A program made the position numbers and the translations under genes. 44,541 nt of DNA from Pseudomonadota bacterium (GTDB lineage Bacteria > Pseudomonadota > Gammaproteobacteria > Xanthomonadales > SZUA-38). Position 1 is the stretch's first letter; every line of letters starts with the position of its first letter. The notes beneath the pieces were generated by a model, which had not been told where the DNA came from, ran no database searches, and saw nothing but the letters and a program-made list of their open reading frames with translations. Shown piece after piece: positions 32,830-41,986 of the stretch. The stretch is from contig JBCCCR010000042.1 of the NCBI GenBank assembly GCA_039033415.1, forward strand, positions 1-44,541, in the 5' to 3' direction.

Positions 32830-35739
32830 TTAGAAGTCTACGGTTACACGAAAATAACCAAATCGTCCCGGAACGCGATAATCCGCAACATTAAAGCTGT
32901 TCACGAAGGCGATCGTGGAAAGCGGCGGACCTTTGTTCCACAGGTTGTTGACGCCCAGCGATACGCGGGTGTCGAAGCTGTCGAGGTAGTAGGACAGCTG
33001 AGTGTCGTGATAGGTCACGGACCCAATACGTCGAGCGAGGTCCGCGCCGTCCACGAGACCGTCGCCATTCCGGTCGCGGGTGCCGGTATCGTTTCGACCG
33101 TCCCCGTTGGTATCAACCCCGACGTTGCACAGCCCAAAAGCGGCGGGCGCGCCACAGTCCTCCAGGCTGCTGTGGATGAAGTTCAACCCGTAGGTGGCCT
33201 CCCAATCCCGATAGCTCCAGTTCAAATCCAGGTTGCCTTTCCAGCGCACGTAAGCCTGCTCACCCTTGCTCTGGCCGAGGCTGTTGATCCTGACGTTCTG
33301 GCCGTCCGGGGCGGGCAGGACGCGGCTGTTTTCGCCCTGGTAGGCGCCATCCAAAACCAGTCGAAAAAAGCCCCAGTCGGTTTCCGCGAAGCTGTAGCTC
33401 AGCAGCATGTCCACGCCCTCAACCCGCGCTGTGCCGCTGTTGGCGGGTAGATCCAGCAGCTCGCTGATGGCCCCGCCGGACGTACGGCTAAGCAGATCAC
33501 AAAACGTGGTGCCGCTTGCCGCACACGTGTTGAGAATGGTCTGCGCGCCGATCGTGGCAATCGCGTTGTCGAGCTGGATGTTGTAGTAGTCCACCGTGAT
33601 GTCGAGCCCGGCTGACCAGCCTGGGCTGTACACAAAACCCGTGGTAAACGTATTGGCCGTCTCCGGCTGAAGCTCTGGATTGGCGCCTTGAGTAATCCGG
33701 ATCTGCGAGCTGGCCTGGGAATACTCGGCCGGCACGTTGCTGCAGCCGGGTGCCTCGGAACGCCGGTCAGCCTGACCGTCACCGTCGGTGTCTACCCCGT
33801 TGCAGGGATCGATCAGCTGGGGGAATCCATCGCCCCGACCACCAAACAGCTCGCCGATCGAGGGCGCCCGAAAACCTTCGCTGAAGGTCGCCCGCAGCAG
33901 CAGGGATTCGAGGGGCTGCCACTGGATACCCAGCTTGGAATTCAGCGTCTGGCCAAACGTGTCGTAGCTGGACCAGCGCGAGGAAAGCGACAGATCCAGC
34001 CGGCGGGCGCCAGTTAGGCCCGTCAGCAGCGGAACAGCGAGCTCCAGATACACCTCGTCGACCTCAAACTCGCCGCTGGTCGGCTGCCGTGCCGTCCCCG
34101 ACGTCAGGCCTGCGGCAACCAGCGGATCCGGGGAATCAAAGCCCTTTTCCTGGCGCCGCTCCAGACCCAGCGCAAAGCCCACGGACCCGGCCGGCAGCGT
34201 CAGCAGGCGGCCAGCCACGTTGGCGGTCAGGTTGTTCAGCGTGCTGCCGAAACTCTCATTGTCGGTGTAGAGGAGGTAGCTCAGCATCGCCGGCGTGATG
34301 GTGCCCTGCCCCTGCGGCCCCTGGCCGCCGAACAGGTTGAGCTCGACACAGCCGTCGCCCGAAACGTCATCCCGGCAGGGCGCGCCGCTCAGCGCATTGC
34401 CCACCCGCTGCATGTTCACCCTCCCGCTGTTGCGGTCGGATTGATCAATATCGCTGTGGGTAAACGCGAGCTGCCAGTCAAGGTAGCGATCCTTGAGCTC
34501 CAGCGCACCATCAACGGCCAGCGAGAAACGAAACAGATCAACGTCCTGACGAAAGATTCGCGGCCCTGCTTCCACAAGCCGCCGCCCGAGAAAGAACCCG
34601 TCCGACTCGCTGAGCTCAACGCCGAAGGGATTGAAGGCGTTGTCAGCAGCGATCCCGGTTCGTGCACCCAGGTTGGTGCCGAAGAGCCCCAGAAACAGCG
34701 GCGTCGGCGCCAAAAGCTGGCTGGACTGCCGGTTGTTGAACTGAGCCTCCAGGGACAGCTTCAGGTCGCCGGTCAGGTCGAAGACGCCCTGCGTAAAGAT
34801 ATTGCGGCGCGTCTGGGGCGTGACCAGGTAGTTAAAGGGCGCGAAGTTGTACCGATCCTGACCCAGGCCGGGCACGCCGAGCGCGAAGTCCCCCGGTCGG
34901 AAGGCGTTGACTCCTTCGCTCTCGACATCAGCCCCGTCTCGAACCGTGAGCGGCTCATCGCCGAGCGCCGCCGCCGCAAACAGCCCCTGCGGCGTCGCTG
35001 ATGAACCGAAGGCAAAGCCGGTGCCGAAGCGAGGTTCGGAGGACAGCAGCCTGTCTCCGGCCAGCACCGGATCTGCCTTGACGTAGGAGGCGTTCAGAAA
35101 CAGTGAGCCCCGTTCTGCGGTGGCGCCCAAAGAAAAATCGTACGCCTGCTGGTCTCCATCACCGCCAGCCCCGAATTGCCCCAGGTAGGCATTCGCCTGA
35201 AACCCTTCGAAGTCGTTGCGGGTGATGATGTTCACCACGCCGGCGATCGCGTCAGAGCCGTAGATCGACGACGCGCCGTCTTTCAGAATCTCAATCCGCT
35301 TCACGACGGTTAGCGGGATGTTGTTGAGATCCACGCCCTGGTTACCCGACGTGCCGAGAAAAGAGGAAAAGCGCCGACCGTTCATCAGCAGCAGCACCCG
35401 GCGAACGCCCAGGTTTCGCAGGTTGATCTGCGACTGCCCGTTGCCGCCGTTGTTGAACTGGGTGTTCAGGGCGGATCCCGCGATCGGCAGATCCTGCAGC
35501 AGCTCGCCGACCGACGTTAACCCGGTCCGCTCAATCTCCTCGCGTTGAATCACAAATACGGGCGACGCGCTCTCGATATCGGCTCGCCGGATGCGCGAAC
35601 CGGTCACCCGGATGCGGTCCAGACTGGATGAAGTCTGATCCTGATCCTGGGCCCGCACGGGGACCAGCAGCGACGCAACCGCGCCACCGCTGATCGCCAG
35701 CGACAGAGCCCGCTTCCAAGGACTGAACTTCAACCCCAC
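32830..35739 (-). CDS. TonB-dependent outer-membrane receptor
   Basis: 969 residues. A signal peptide (about 1-31, ends PVRAQ) is followed by a short linker and the plug domain (about 40-170: DRIRVTGSRIRRADIESAS, SVGELLQDLP, RVLLLMNGRRF, VKRIEILKDGASSIYGSDA, GVVNIITR). The beta barrel (about 190-969) includes GFRAPSIGELFGG and ends with the terminal strand YFRVTVDF. The RIRRADIE plug type is abundant in Xanthomonadales and related orders, often for sugars, peptides or plant polymers; the ligand here is unknown. The frame can start at the GTG at 35739 or, better placed behind AGGGAG, at the TTG at 35733 (MKFSPWKRAL). The CadC-like regulator gene lies 140 bases upstream on the same strand. Confidence 0.95.
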   Translation of the reverse strand: MGLKFSPWKRALSLAISGGAVASLLVPVRAQDQDQTSSSLDRIRVTGSRIRRADIESASPVFVIQREEIERTGLTSVGELLQDLPIAGSALNTQFNNGGNGQSQINLRNLGVRRVLLLMNGRRFSSFLGTSGNQGVDLNNIPLTVVKRIEILKDGASSIYGSDAIAGVVNIITRNDFEGFQANAYLGQFGAGGDGDQQAYDFSLGATAERGSLFLNASYVKADPVLAGDRLLSSEPRFGTGFAFGSSATPQGLFAAAALGDEPLTVRDGADVESEGVNAFRPGDFALGVPGLGQDRYNFAPFNYLVTPQTRRNIFTQGVFDLTGDLKLSLEAQFNNRQSSQLLAPTPLFLGLFGTNLGARTGIAADNAFNPFGVELSESDGFFLGRRLVEAGPRIFRQDVDLFRFSLAVDGALELKDRYLDWQLAFTHSDIDQSDRNSGRVNMQRVGNALSGAPCRDDVSGDGCVELNLFGGQGPQGQGTITPAMLSYLLYTDNESFGSTLNNLTANVAGRLLTLPAGSVGFALGLERRQEKGFDSPDPLVAAGLTSGTARQPTSGEFEVDEVYLELAVPLLTGLTGARRLDLSLSSRWSSYDTFGQTLNSKLGIQWQPLESLLLRATFSEGFRAPSIGELFGGRGDGFPQLIDPCNGVDTDGDGQADRRSEAPGCSNVPAEYSQASSQIRITQGANPELQPETANTFTTGFVYSPGWSAGLDITVDYYNIQLDNAIATIGAQTILNTCAASGTTFCDLLSRTSGGAISELLDLPANSGTARVEGVDMLLSYSFAETDWGFFRLVLDGAYQGENSRVLPAPDGQNVRINSLGQSKGEQAYVRWKGNLDLNWSYRDWEATYGLNFIHSSLEDCGAPAAFGLCNVGVDTNGDGRNDTGTRDRNGDGLVDGADLARRIGSVTYHDTQLSYYLDSFDTRVSLGVNNLWNKGPPLSTIAFVNSFNVADYRVPGRFGYFRVTVDF

Positions 35740-35879
35740 TCCCTGTTTTCTTTTCTCGGGGGGCCGAATGGCCCACTAGTCACAGGCTAAACGGGCGGGT
35801 CGCTACGGGTTTTGCGATTGCTGCGGCGTGAGGTTGCCAAAAGCGTCGACCTGGCCTCCCAGGCAGCATTTCTGCGCAG

Positions 35880-38006
35880 CTACCAGTCGCGGGAAACCAT
35901 GATGTCCTGCTGGGTGTTTTGCCAGCGCACCATCAGCATCCGGCTGCCGTCGGAGCTCACGTCTTTGAGGCTGATCATGTCGCTGCCGCCGTTGATTGGG
36001 GAGATGAGCTGGGGCGCCGCCTCAGCCGACCAGGGAATGCGGTAGATGGCTGACGGCGATTGGTCCACGATGAGCGTCAGGTAGATCCCGCGTTCGTTGA
36101 GCACCCAGCTGTCGTGGTTGTAGAACTCCAGCAGATGGGTCACGAGCTCCTCGTCACCGCCGCTGGCCGGGATTCGCCAAAGGCCAAACCGGCTCAGCTT
36201 GGTGTAATAAACCCATCCGTCGTTGAGCGGATCCACGGGCAGCGTCCCCCCATTGACCGTCAGCTGCGTCTTGGAGTCATCCGCTACATTCATGCGCCAG
36301 ATTTGCCAGTCGCCGCTGCGGTTGGAAGCATACAGAACGCTGGAACCATCCCGGGACACCGAGACTGCCCTCACCTTCTCCGAGTTGTCGGTCAGGCGAC
36401 GGACGATGCCGGAAGAGACGTCCACTTCGTACATCGATTCACCGCTGCCGCCCCGCCCGACGTAGTAAACGCGCTGGGCGTCCGGCGTCCAGCTGGGGTC
36501 CGACAGGTTCATTCCCTGATGGCGGGTGAGCTGGAAGACCTCGCCGCTGTCGAGATCTCCGATCCAAAGCTGGTTGTCGCCGCTGCGGTCGGAGACAAAT
36601 ACGACTCGCCGCCCCTCCGGATCATAGGAGGGTTCAGCCTCGATACGCGTCGACATAAACAAGGCTCTGACCGGATCCTGTGCCTCGTTGAGATTCACCT
36701 CCATCAGGCTGGGATCGACGGTGACATGCTGATAGGCCATCACGCGCGCATCGCGGGCGATAGACAGCATGTAAGGACAGCCGATCTCCATGAGCTGCAC
36801 GCGACGGCTAGCCAGGTCCAGCTGCCACAGCGCGTTTCGGCCGCCATAATCGCTGCAAAACCAGGCGGTTTTGCCGTCCGGCAGCCAGTCAAAACCGAGA
36901 ATCTGGGCGCCGAGATCAGTGAGCTGAGTCAGCTGTGAGCCGTCGCTCGCCAGCATAAACAGATCGCTGCGAGGATAGGCTCCGCGGCGAAACATGATGG
37001 ATTCTCCGTCCGGTGAGAACAGCGGCTGGAGGTCATGCTCGCTCCGAGCCTTGGCGTAGGGGAGCGTGCGGGTCTCACCGGTGTTCACGTCCAGCAGCGC
37101 GACGCCGCCGATGCTGCTGTGATCGATCGGCCCGGTGATGGCCAAATGCCGCCCGTCCGGAGACCAGTCCAGATAGGTGACAGCGCTGGGCTCACAGTCT
37201 CCAATTCGGCGCTCGAAGCCACCGACCAGCGGCTTGATGACCAGCTCACAGTCGTCCCGCGAGTAGCGAAAGAACGCAACCTCCTCGCCGGTAGGTGACC
37301 AGGTCGGGACCAGTTCACTGGCCTCCTCGGTGGCAGTAAAGCGTATCGGCTGATCGGCGCCGCTGCGCCGAATGAACAGATCGTAAGTCTGACCTGGCGC
37401 CGACTGGGCGGCGTAAACAATCTGGCGTCCGTCCGCCGAGACGGCCGGCATGCGTTCCTGTCCCGGCGCCACGGTGAGCGGTACCGCCTGCGACAGGGGC
37501 GCCGGCAAGGCCTGAGGGCGTTCTACCGGCACTTGGCGGCTCATGACCAGATAGGTCAACACAACCCCGGTCAACAAGCCCCCGAGCCCCCACACAACCG
37601 GCAGGGAGGGCGCGCTTTTGAGCGCGTAGATCGCTTCAGGACCCGGCGGTGCGGTCAGCTCCGGCGTGACCAGGAGCCGATAGCCGACCCGCGGGATGGT
37701 TTCGATGACCCGGCTATCTCGAGGGTCGTCGTCGAGCGCGCGCCGCAGCTCGGTAATGGCGTGCGACAACACGTCGTCGGTGGGAAACGCCTCGCGCCAC
37801 ACCTCTTCGAGCAGCGTATCTCGGCGAACCGCCCGACCGGCATGTGTTGCCAAAACCCGCAGCACTCCAGTCGCTTTTGGCGTAAGACGAATTTCCCGAT
37901 TTAGGTGAGAAATCAGCTGAGTAGCAAGATCAATCCGGTATTCACCCAGGGAGAAACGGTCCGGGAGCCCCGCATCGGTAATCGGATGAAGCTCAGCTAC
38001 CACCAT
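35880..38006 (-). CDS. CadC-like membrane transcription regulator with TolB-type propeller
   Basis: 708 residues. An OmpR/CadC winged-helix domain (about 18-114; LTPKATGVLRVLATHAGRAV and IETIPRVGYRLLV) is followed by one membrane segment (137-155) and a periplasmic region (about 165-708) of WD40/PD40-like blades: SPTGEEVAFFR, SPDGRHLAITG, SPDGESIMFRR, DPEGRRVVFVSDRSGDNQLW, SRDGSSVLYASNRSGDWQIW. This is a one-component sensor: the propeller probably detects an external signal and the wHTH acts on DNA at the membrane. It stands upstream of the TonB receptor on the same strand and divergent from a small AraC protein, so either may be its target. GAGGTAA precedes the ATG at 38006. Confidence 0.93.
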   Translation of the reverse strand: MVVAELHPITDAGLPDRFSLGEYRIDLATQLISHLNREIRLTPKATGVLRVLATHAGRAVRRDTLLEEVWREAFPTDDVLSHAITELRRALDDDPRDSRVIETIPRVGYRLLVTPELTAPPGPEAIYALKSAPSLPVVWGLGGLLTGVVLTYLVMSRQVPVERPQALPAPLSQAVPLTVAPGQERMPAVSADGRQIVYAAQSAPGQTYDLFIRRSGADQPIRFTATEEASELVPTWSPTGEEVAFFRYSRDDCELVIKPLVGGFERRIGDCEPSAVTYLDWSPDGRHLAITGPIDHSSIGGVALLDVNTGETRTLPYAKARSEHDLQPLFSPDGESIMFRRGAYPRSDLFMLASDGSQLTQLTDLGAQILGFDWLPDGKTAWFCSDYGGRNALWQLDLASRRVQLMEIGCPYMLSIARDARVMAYQHVTVDPSLMEVNLNEAQDPVRALFMSTRIEAEPSYDPEGRRVVFVSDRSGDNQLWIGDLDSGEVFQLTRHQGMNLSDPSWTPDAQRVYYVGRGGSGESMYEVDVSSGIVRRLTDNSEKVRAVSVSRDGSSVLYASNRSGDWQIWRMNVADDSKTQLTVNGGTLPVDPLNDGWVYYTKLSRFGLWRIPASGGDEELVTHLLEFYNHDSWVLNERGIYLTLIVDQSPSAIYRIPWSAEAAPQLISPINGGSDMISLKDVSSDGSRMLMVRWQNTQQDIMVSRDW

Positions 38007-38063
38007 TTACCTCATTGAATTTATTGGATTTTTCCAAAAACCTCATAACTTCTGCAGATCAAT

Positions 38064-38141
38064 CTCACGACGTTTCCGTGAGTTTCACGGCAACTTCGGG
38101 CCGAAAATTTCTGAATAAACTAAATTTGACGTTACTACGTC
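38064..38141. promoter_or_regulatory. Palindromes in the CadC-like / AraC divergent region
   Basis: Three inverted repeats lie in this 206-bp gap. CTCACG (38064-38069) with CGTGAG (38077-38082), and CCGTGA (38076-38081) with TCACGG (38085-38090), share a middle half-site; GACGT (38128-38132) with ACGTC (38137-38141) overlaps a TTGACG -35-like box (38126-38131) that points towards araC. They fit operator sites for one or both regulators. No good -10 box is seen behind TTGACG. Confidence 0.5.
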
Positions 38142-38212
38142 GAATGTCATACGTAAAGTTTCGTTTTTCGCGTTAGAGTGTGACAGAAGTGAGCAATCAG
38201 GAGGCCATAAAG

Positions 38213-38581
38213 ATGACAGGAACCACCTCGGCAGCACGCCAGTTAAGACCCGACATTATTCGCCGATTGAACCGCGCCCGGCAGTTTATTGAGGATAACT
38301 ACGACCGCCACATCAGTCTCGACGACATGGCGGCGGCCGCGTTTATGTCCAGCGCCCACTTTCTGCGGCAATTCAAGCAGCAGTTCGACATCACGCCCTA
38401 TCAGTATCTGACCGAGTGCCGTCTGCAGTCGGCCCAGGAGCTGCTGCTCAATACGGAAATTGCCATCACGGACATCGTGTTTGCCAGCGGCTTTGGCAAT
38501 CGAAGCGCATTCTCGCGGCTCTTTAAGGAGCGCTGCGGCGTATCGCCCCTGGAGTTTCGCCGCCACTACCCGAGGGCCTAA
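38213..38581 (+). CDS. AraC-family regulator consisting only of the DNA-binding domain
   Basis: 122 residues, the length of MarA/SoxS-type proteins, without an effector domain. Two helix-turn-helix units are visible: SLDDMAAAAFMSSAHFLRQF and ITDIVFASGFGNRSAFSRLF. The family end motif CGVSPLEFRR follows. The ATG at 38213 has AGGAGG eight bases upstream; an in-frame GTG at 38180 would add 11 residues. Such small regulators are usually controlled by their own level, here perhaps by the divergent CadC-like protein through the palindromes between them. Convergent with the cystathionine enzyme gene. Confidence 0.9.
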   Translation: MTGTTSAARQLRPDIIRRLNRARQFIEDNYDRHISLDDMAAAAFMSSAHFLRQFKQQFDITPYQYLTECRLQSAQELLLNTEIAITDIVFASGFGNRSAFSRLFKERCGVSPLEFRRHYPRA

Positions 38582-38597
38582 GCGCCCGCGCTGGGCC

Positions 38598-38666
38598 GGC
38601 GCGCGGTCGCCGCGCGCCCCTCGTGATGCCTCATCGCGGTCGTCAGGTAGTAAACCTGGCGACCGC
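38598..38666. terminator. Two tandem hairpins between convergent genes
   Basis: A perfect 9-bp stem (38598-38606 with 38610-38618, three-base loop) is followed by a 13-bp stem with one G-T pair (GCGGTCGTCAGGT, 38636-38648, with 38654-38666). They lie between the end of araC and the end of the cystathionine enzyme gene and could terminate both, although neither has a clear T-run. Confidence 0.55.
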
Positions 38667-38674
38667 TACAGTCC

Positions 38675-39862
38675 TTACCCCAGGGCCTGGAGCAGGTCCT
38701 TTCTTAAATCCTCCACGTCTTCGATTCCCACCGACAGTCGGATCAGGCTGTCGGTCATACCCAACGCCTCGCGGCGCTCTATGGGGACAGACGCGTGGGT
38801 CATGATAGCCGGGTGGTTGATCAGACTCTCAACGCCGCCGAGCGACTCGGCGAGTGCAAAGTAGCGACAGCGCTCCATCATCCGGGCCGCAGCCTCCCGC
38901 CCCCCGCGAATCTCGAACGAGACGATGCCGCCAAAGCCCGTCATCTGGGCTTTGGCCAAGGCGTGCTGTGGATGGTCCTGGAGGCCGGGGTAGATCACCC
39001 GCTCAACCTGAGGATGTCTCACCAGGAACTGCGCAAGCTCGCCGGCGTTCTCACAGTGACGCTCCATTCGCAGGTGCAGCGTCTTGAGACCCCGCAGCGC
39101 CAGGAAAGCATCAAACGGCCCCGCTACCGCGCCAGCGGAGTTTTGCAGGAACGCCATCTGCTCGGCCAGCTCTTCACTCGCCACCACGGCCATGCCTCCG
39201 ATCATGTCGGAGTGGCCATTGAGATACTTGGTTGCCGAGTGCATCACGATGTCAGCGCCAAAGTCCAAGGGCTTTTGGAGCATCGGCGTGGCAAAAGTGT
39301 TGTCCACCACCAGCAACAAGCCGTGCTGCCGGCAAAACTGTGACACCATCGTCAGATCGGTCACGTTCAGCATCGGGTTACTGGGCGTCTCCACCCACAC
39401 CATGCGGGTCTCCGGGCGCCGAGCGGCCTCGAGCGCATGAACGTCCGGCATCGAAATAAAGTCGAAGTCGAGGTTGGCGCTGCGTTTGCGAACCCGTTCG
39501 AACAGCCTGAACGTGCCGCCGTACAGGTCGTCTAACGCGATAATGTGGGTGCCGGCGTCAAGCAGCTCCAAGATGGTGCTGGTGGCCGCCATGCCCGAGG
39601 CAAAGGCAAAGCCGGCTTCCCCACCCTCCAGGGCAGCCACGCATCGTTCGTAGGCAAAGCGGGTGGGGTTTTGCGTGCGCGAATACTCAAACCCGGTGTG
39701 CTTCCCGGGACTTTCCTGGACGTAGGTGGACGTCGCGTAAATCGGCGGCATGATCGCCCCCGTGGTGGGGTCCGGTGACTGACCACCGTGAATGGCCAGC
39801 GTCCCGATACCGGCGTTTTGGCCGGTTTCCTGGCCGGTGTTTTTGTCTTCGCTGCTGCTCAT
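38675..39862 (-). CDS. Cystathionine gamma-lyase/synthase (PLP, Cys/Met metabolism family)
   Basis: 395 residues with the family's PLP lysine, Lys212, in SATKYLNGHSD, and the motifs EYSRTQNPTR, FASGMAAT, VVDNTFATP and the C-terminal SLGGVESLINHPA. The family includes cystathionine gamma-synthase (MetB) and gamma-lyase, which sequence alone does not separate. Because the gene overlaps the cystathionine beta-synthase gene by 4 nt, I infer gamma-lyase, which releases cysteine from cystathionine, completing reverse transsulfuration. A polar N-terminal extension (about 1-20) is unlike the conserved core. Confidence 0.92.
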   Translation of the reverse strand: MSSSEDKNTGQETGQNAGIGTLAIHGGQSPDPTTGAIMPPIYATSTYVQESPGKHTGFEYSRTQNPTRFAYERCVAALEGGEAGFAFASGMAATSTILELLDAGTHIIALDDLYGGTFRLFERVRKRSANLDFDFISMPDVHALEAARRPETRMVWVETPSNPMLNVTDLTMVSQFCRQHGLLLVVDNTFATPMLQKPLDFGADIVMHSATKYLNGHSDMIGGMAVVASEELAEQMAFLQNSAGAVAGPFDAFLALRGLKTLHLRMERHCENAGELAQFLVRHPQVERVIYPGLQDHPQHALAKAQMTGFGGIVSFEIRGGREAAARMMERCRYFALAESLGGVESLINHPAIMTHASVPIERREALGMTDSLIRLSVGIEDVEDLRKDLLQALG

Positions 39863-41235
39863 CCCCGGTCGGTGCTCCGTCGTAGATAGTTCAAAAGGTC
39901 GATCCGGGTGATCAGACCGAGAAACCGGTCATCTTCTCGCACAATGGCAACCTTGCCAGCATCAAAGATCGGCAGCAGCGACCGCAGGTCAGCGTCCACC
40001 GGCACAAAATCCAGGTCCGACGTCATCGCGGAACTGACCGGATCTGAGAATCGCTCCTCATGATCGTAGACGGCGAGAAGCACGTCAGATTCATCGATGA
40101 TGCCAACCAGCTCCTCGTCGTCCATCACCGGCAGCTGGGACACGTCGTACAGCTTCATCCGGGCGTACGCGGACGTCAGCGGCTCCGCCGGCCCGACGGT
40201 CACCGTGTCGTGCTTCCAGTAGGGGCGCATGATCAAATCCCGAAGATTGCCGTGCTGCTTGCGCTCCAAAAACCCGTTGTCGAGCATCCAGTAGTCGTTG
40301 TACATCTTGGACAGGTACTTGTTGCCCGTGTCGCAGACAAACGCCACCACCCGCTTCGGCTCGGTCTGCTCCTGGCAGTATTTCTGCGCTGCAGCGATGA
40401 TCGTTCCGGTCGAGGATCCGCCGAGGACCCCCTCCCTGAGCAGCAGCTCTCGGCCGGCGGCAAAACTCTCAGCGTCAGTGATGGCGTAAGCCTTGGCAAC
40501 GCGCGAAAAGTCGCTGATCACCGGCAGAAAGTCTTCACCGATCCCCTCCACCATCCAGCTAGCGCTCTTCTCGCTGATCGTTCCCTCGTTGACGTATTCG
40601 GTGAGTATCGATCCGACCGGATCGGCAATGACGAGGTCCAGGTTTGGCGCCACCTCGCTGAAATACTGCGACAGGCCGGTCATGGTGCCGCTGGAACCCA
40701 CCCCGAAGACAATCGCATCCACGTTGTGGTCCATCTGCACCCAGATCTCCGGACCGGTGGTCAGGCGGTGCGCTTCCGGGTTGCTGGGATTGCCGAACTG
40801 GTTGATAAAGAAGGCATCAGGCGTCTCGCTGGCGATCTGCTGAGCAAGGTCCTGGTAATACTGGGGATGGCCTTTGGCCACGTCTGATCGGGTAAGGATG
40901 ACCTCCGCACCCATGGCCTTCAGATTAAAAATCTTTTCCCGACTCATCTTATCGGGCACCACAAGGATCAGCGGATATCCTTTTTGTGCGGCGGCCAGCG
41001 CCAGTCCGAGCCCGGTATTGCCGGCGGTTCCCTCGACGAGCGTCGCGCCGGGCTTGAGCTCACCGGACTTCTCGGCGGCCTCAATCATGTGGCGCCCGAT
41101 CCGGTCTTTGATCGAACCGCCAGGATTCAGCGCCTCCAGCTTCAAATACAGCTCGCAGGGCCCCACGTCCAAACGATTGGCGCGAACCATCGGGGTGCGG
41201 CCGACCATCTCCAGCACATTGTCGAATACTTGCAT
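39859..41235 (-). CDS. Cystathionine beta-synthase with C-terminal CBS pair
   Basis: Condenses serine (or an activated serine) and homocysteine to cystathionine. 458 residues from the ATG at 41235. The PLP lysine is Lys43 in NPGGSIKDRIG, and the phosphate loop follows in EGTAGNTGLGLA. A CBS-domain pair lies at the C-terminus (about 330-458: DVSQLPVMDDEELVGIIDES and KVAIVREDDRFLGLITRIDL), a regulatory module that binds adenosyl compounds in related enzymes. There is no N-terminal heme domain. Upstream codons remain open but do not match the family. A cysteine synthase activity cannot be excluded. Confidence 0.92.
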   Translation of the reverse strand: MQVFDNVLEMVGRTPMVRANRLDVGPCELYLKLEALNPGGSIKDRIGRHMIEAAEKSGELKPGATLVEGTAGNTGLGLALAAAQKGYPLILVVPDKMSREKIFNLKAMGAEVILTRSDVAKGHPQYYQDLAQQIASETPDAFFINQFGNPSNPEAHRLTTGPEIWVQMDHNVDAIVFGVGSSGTMTGLSQYFSEVAPNLDLVIADPVGSILTEYVNEGTISEKSASWMVEGIGEDFLPVISDFSRVAKAYAITDAESFAAGRELLLREGVLGGSSTGTIIAAAQKYCQEQTEPKRVVAFVCDTGNKYLSKMYNDYWMLDNGFLERKQHGNLRDLIMRPYWKHDTVTVGPAEPLTSAYARMKLYDVSQLPVMDDEELVGIIDESDVLLAVYDHEERFSDPVSSAMTSDLDFVPVDADLRSLLPIFDAGKVAIVREDDRFLGLITRIDLLNYLRRSTDRG

Positions 41236-41473
41236 GATTGGGCGGATGTCCTGTGTTCGGAACGAATGCAGGTTTTGGGCGCGGCGCCCAGCGGCCTGCC
41301 CGGGGCGCAATCTTAGCGCTTTCCGGACAACCTTAGACAGTGTCGGTTCTGCGACCGGCGAGTGATCCGCTGCCGCGCCGGGAGAAACGCCGCCCGTTTA
41401 CCGGCGCGGGCGATGGCTGGTCGCGGCAGCGATGCCCGGCAAAGTGGGATCGATCGCCGTCAGCTCATGGTCG

Positions 41474-41686
41474 TTAGTGCTGCGAGTCGAGCAGCCTGGC
41501 CATCTGGTCTTTGGCCCAGAGTTTTTCTTTTTTCAGCTGCACCAGCGCCAGGTCTTCCATCGGGTTGAGACCGGTTTCGGCGGCATGGACCTTTTTGTCC
41601 AGCTCCTGGTGTTTGTTGTACAGGCGACGAAATTCGATATTTTGGTTGAGTAGGTTTTCGACATCTTCCTGCCGGTTACTGAACAT
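41474..41686 (-). CDS. DUF465 (YdcH family) small coiled-coil protein
   Basis: 70 residues: MFSNRQEDVENLL, then NIEFRRLYNKHQELDKKVHAAE and LVQLKKEKLWAKDQMARLL. Length, helical heptads and the LKKEKLxxKDxM end match DUF465, a small soluble family of unknown function common in Proteobacteria. The start has GGAGGGA upstream (minus strand). Single gene between the cystathionine beta-synthase gene and the OmpA lipoprotein gene. Confidence 0.92.
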   Translation of the reverse strand: MFSNRQEDVENLLNQNIEFRRLYNKHQELDKKVHAAETGLNPMEDLALVQLKKEKLWAKDQMARLLDSQH

Positions 41687-41986
41687 AGAAATCCTCCCTC
41701 GGATTGATCAAGGTCATGTGTGGTGGACTGGAAAAAACGTGGAAAGGTGGATAGTTAAGGCTAGCGGCCAAAAAGCCAACAGACTGATCGACGGTAGTTA
41801 CAGACTGCACTGACACTCCGCGTCAGCGGGTTGGTGGGTGATTTGGCTTGGAACTGTTCTTTGCATCCAGATAATGTACCGCGGGTGTCCGGCTCTTGCG
41901 GCCGTCTTCACCGTTCCTTGACGATAACGTAAAACGTGCAGGCCGGCAACGGCGTCACGCGTAATGTCTGGTTGACAGTGGTGGTT
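41687..41986. other. 300-bp gap with one candidate plus-strand promoter
   Basis: No gene is supported. On the plus strand TTGGAA (41848-41853), 16 bases and GATAAT (41870-41875) form a reasonable sigma-70 pair, pointing towards the 3' end of the ompA-like gene with no plus-strand gene behind it. A weak hairpin (CTGAC/GTCAG) is also present. A promoter for DUF465 must lie here but is not clear. Confidence 0.35.
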
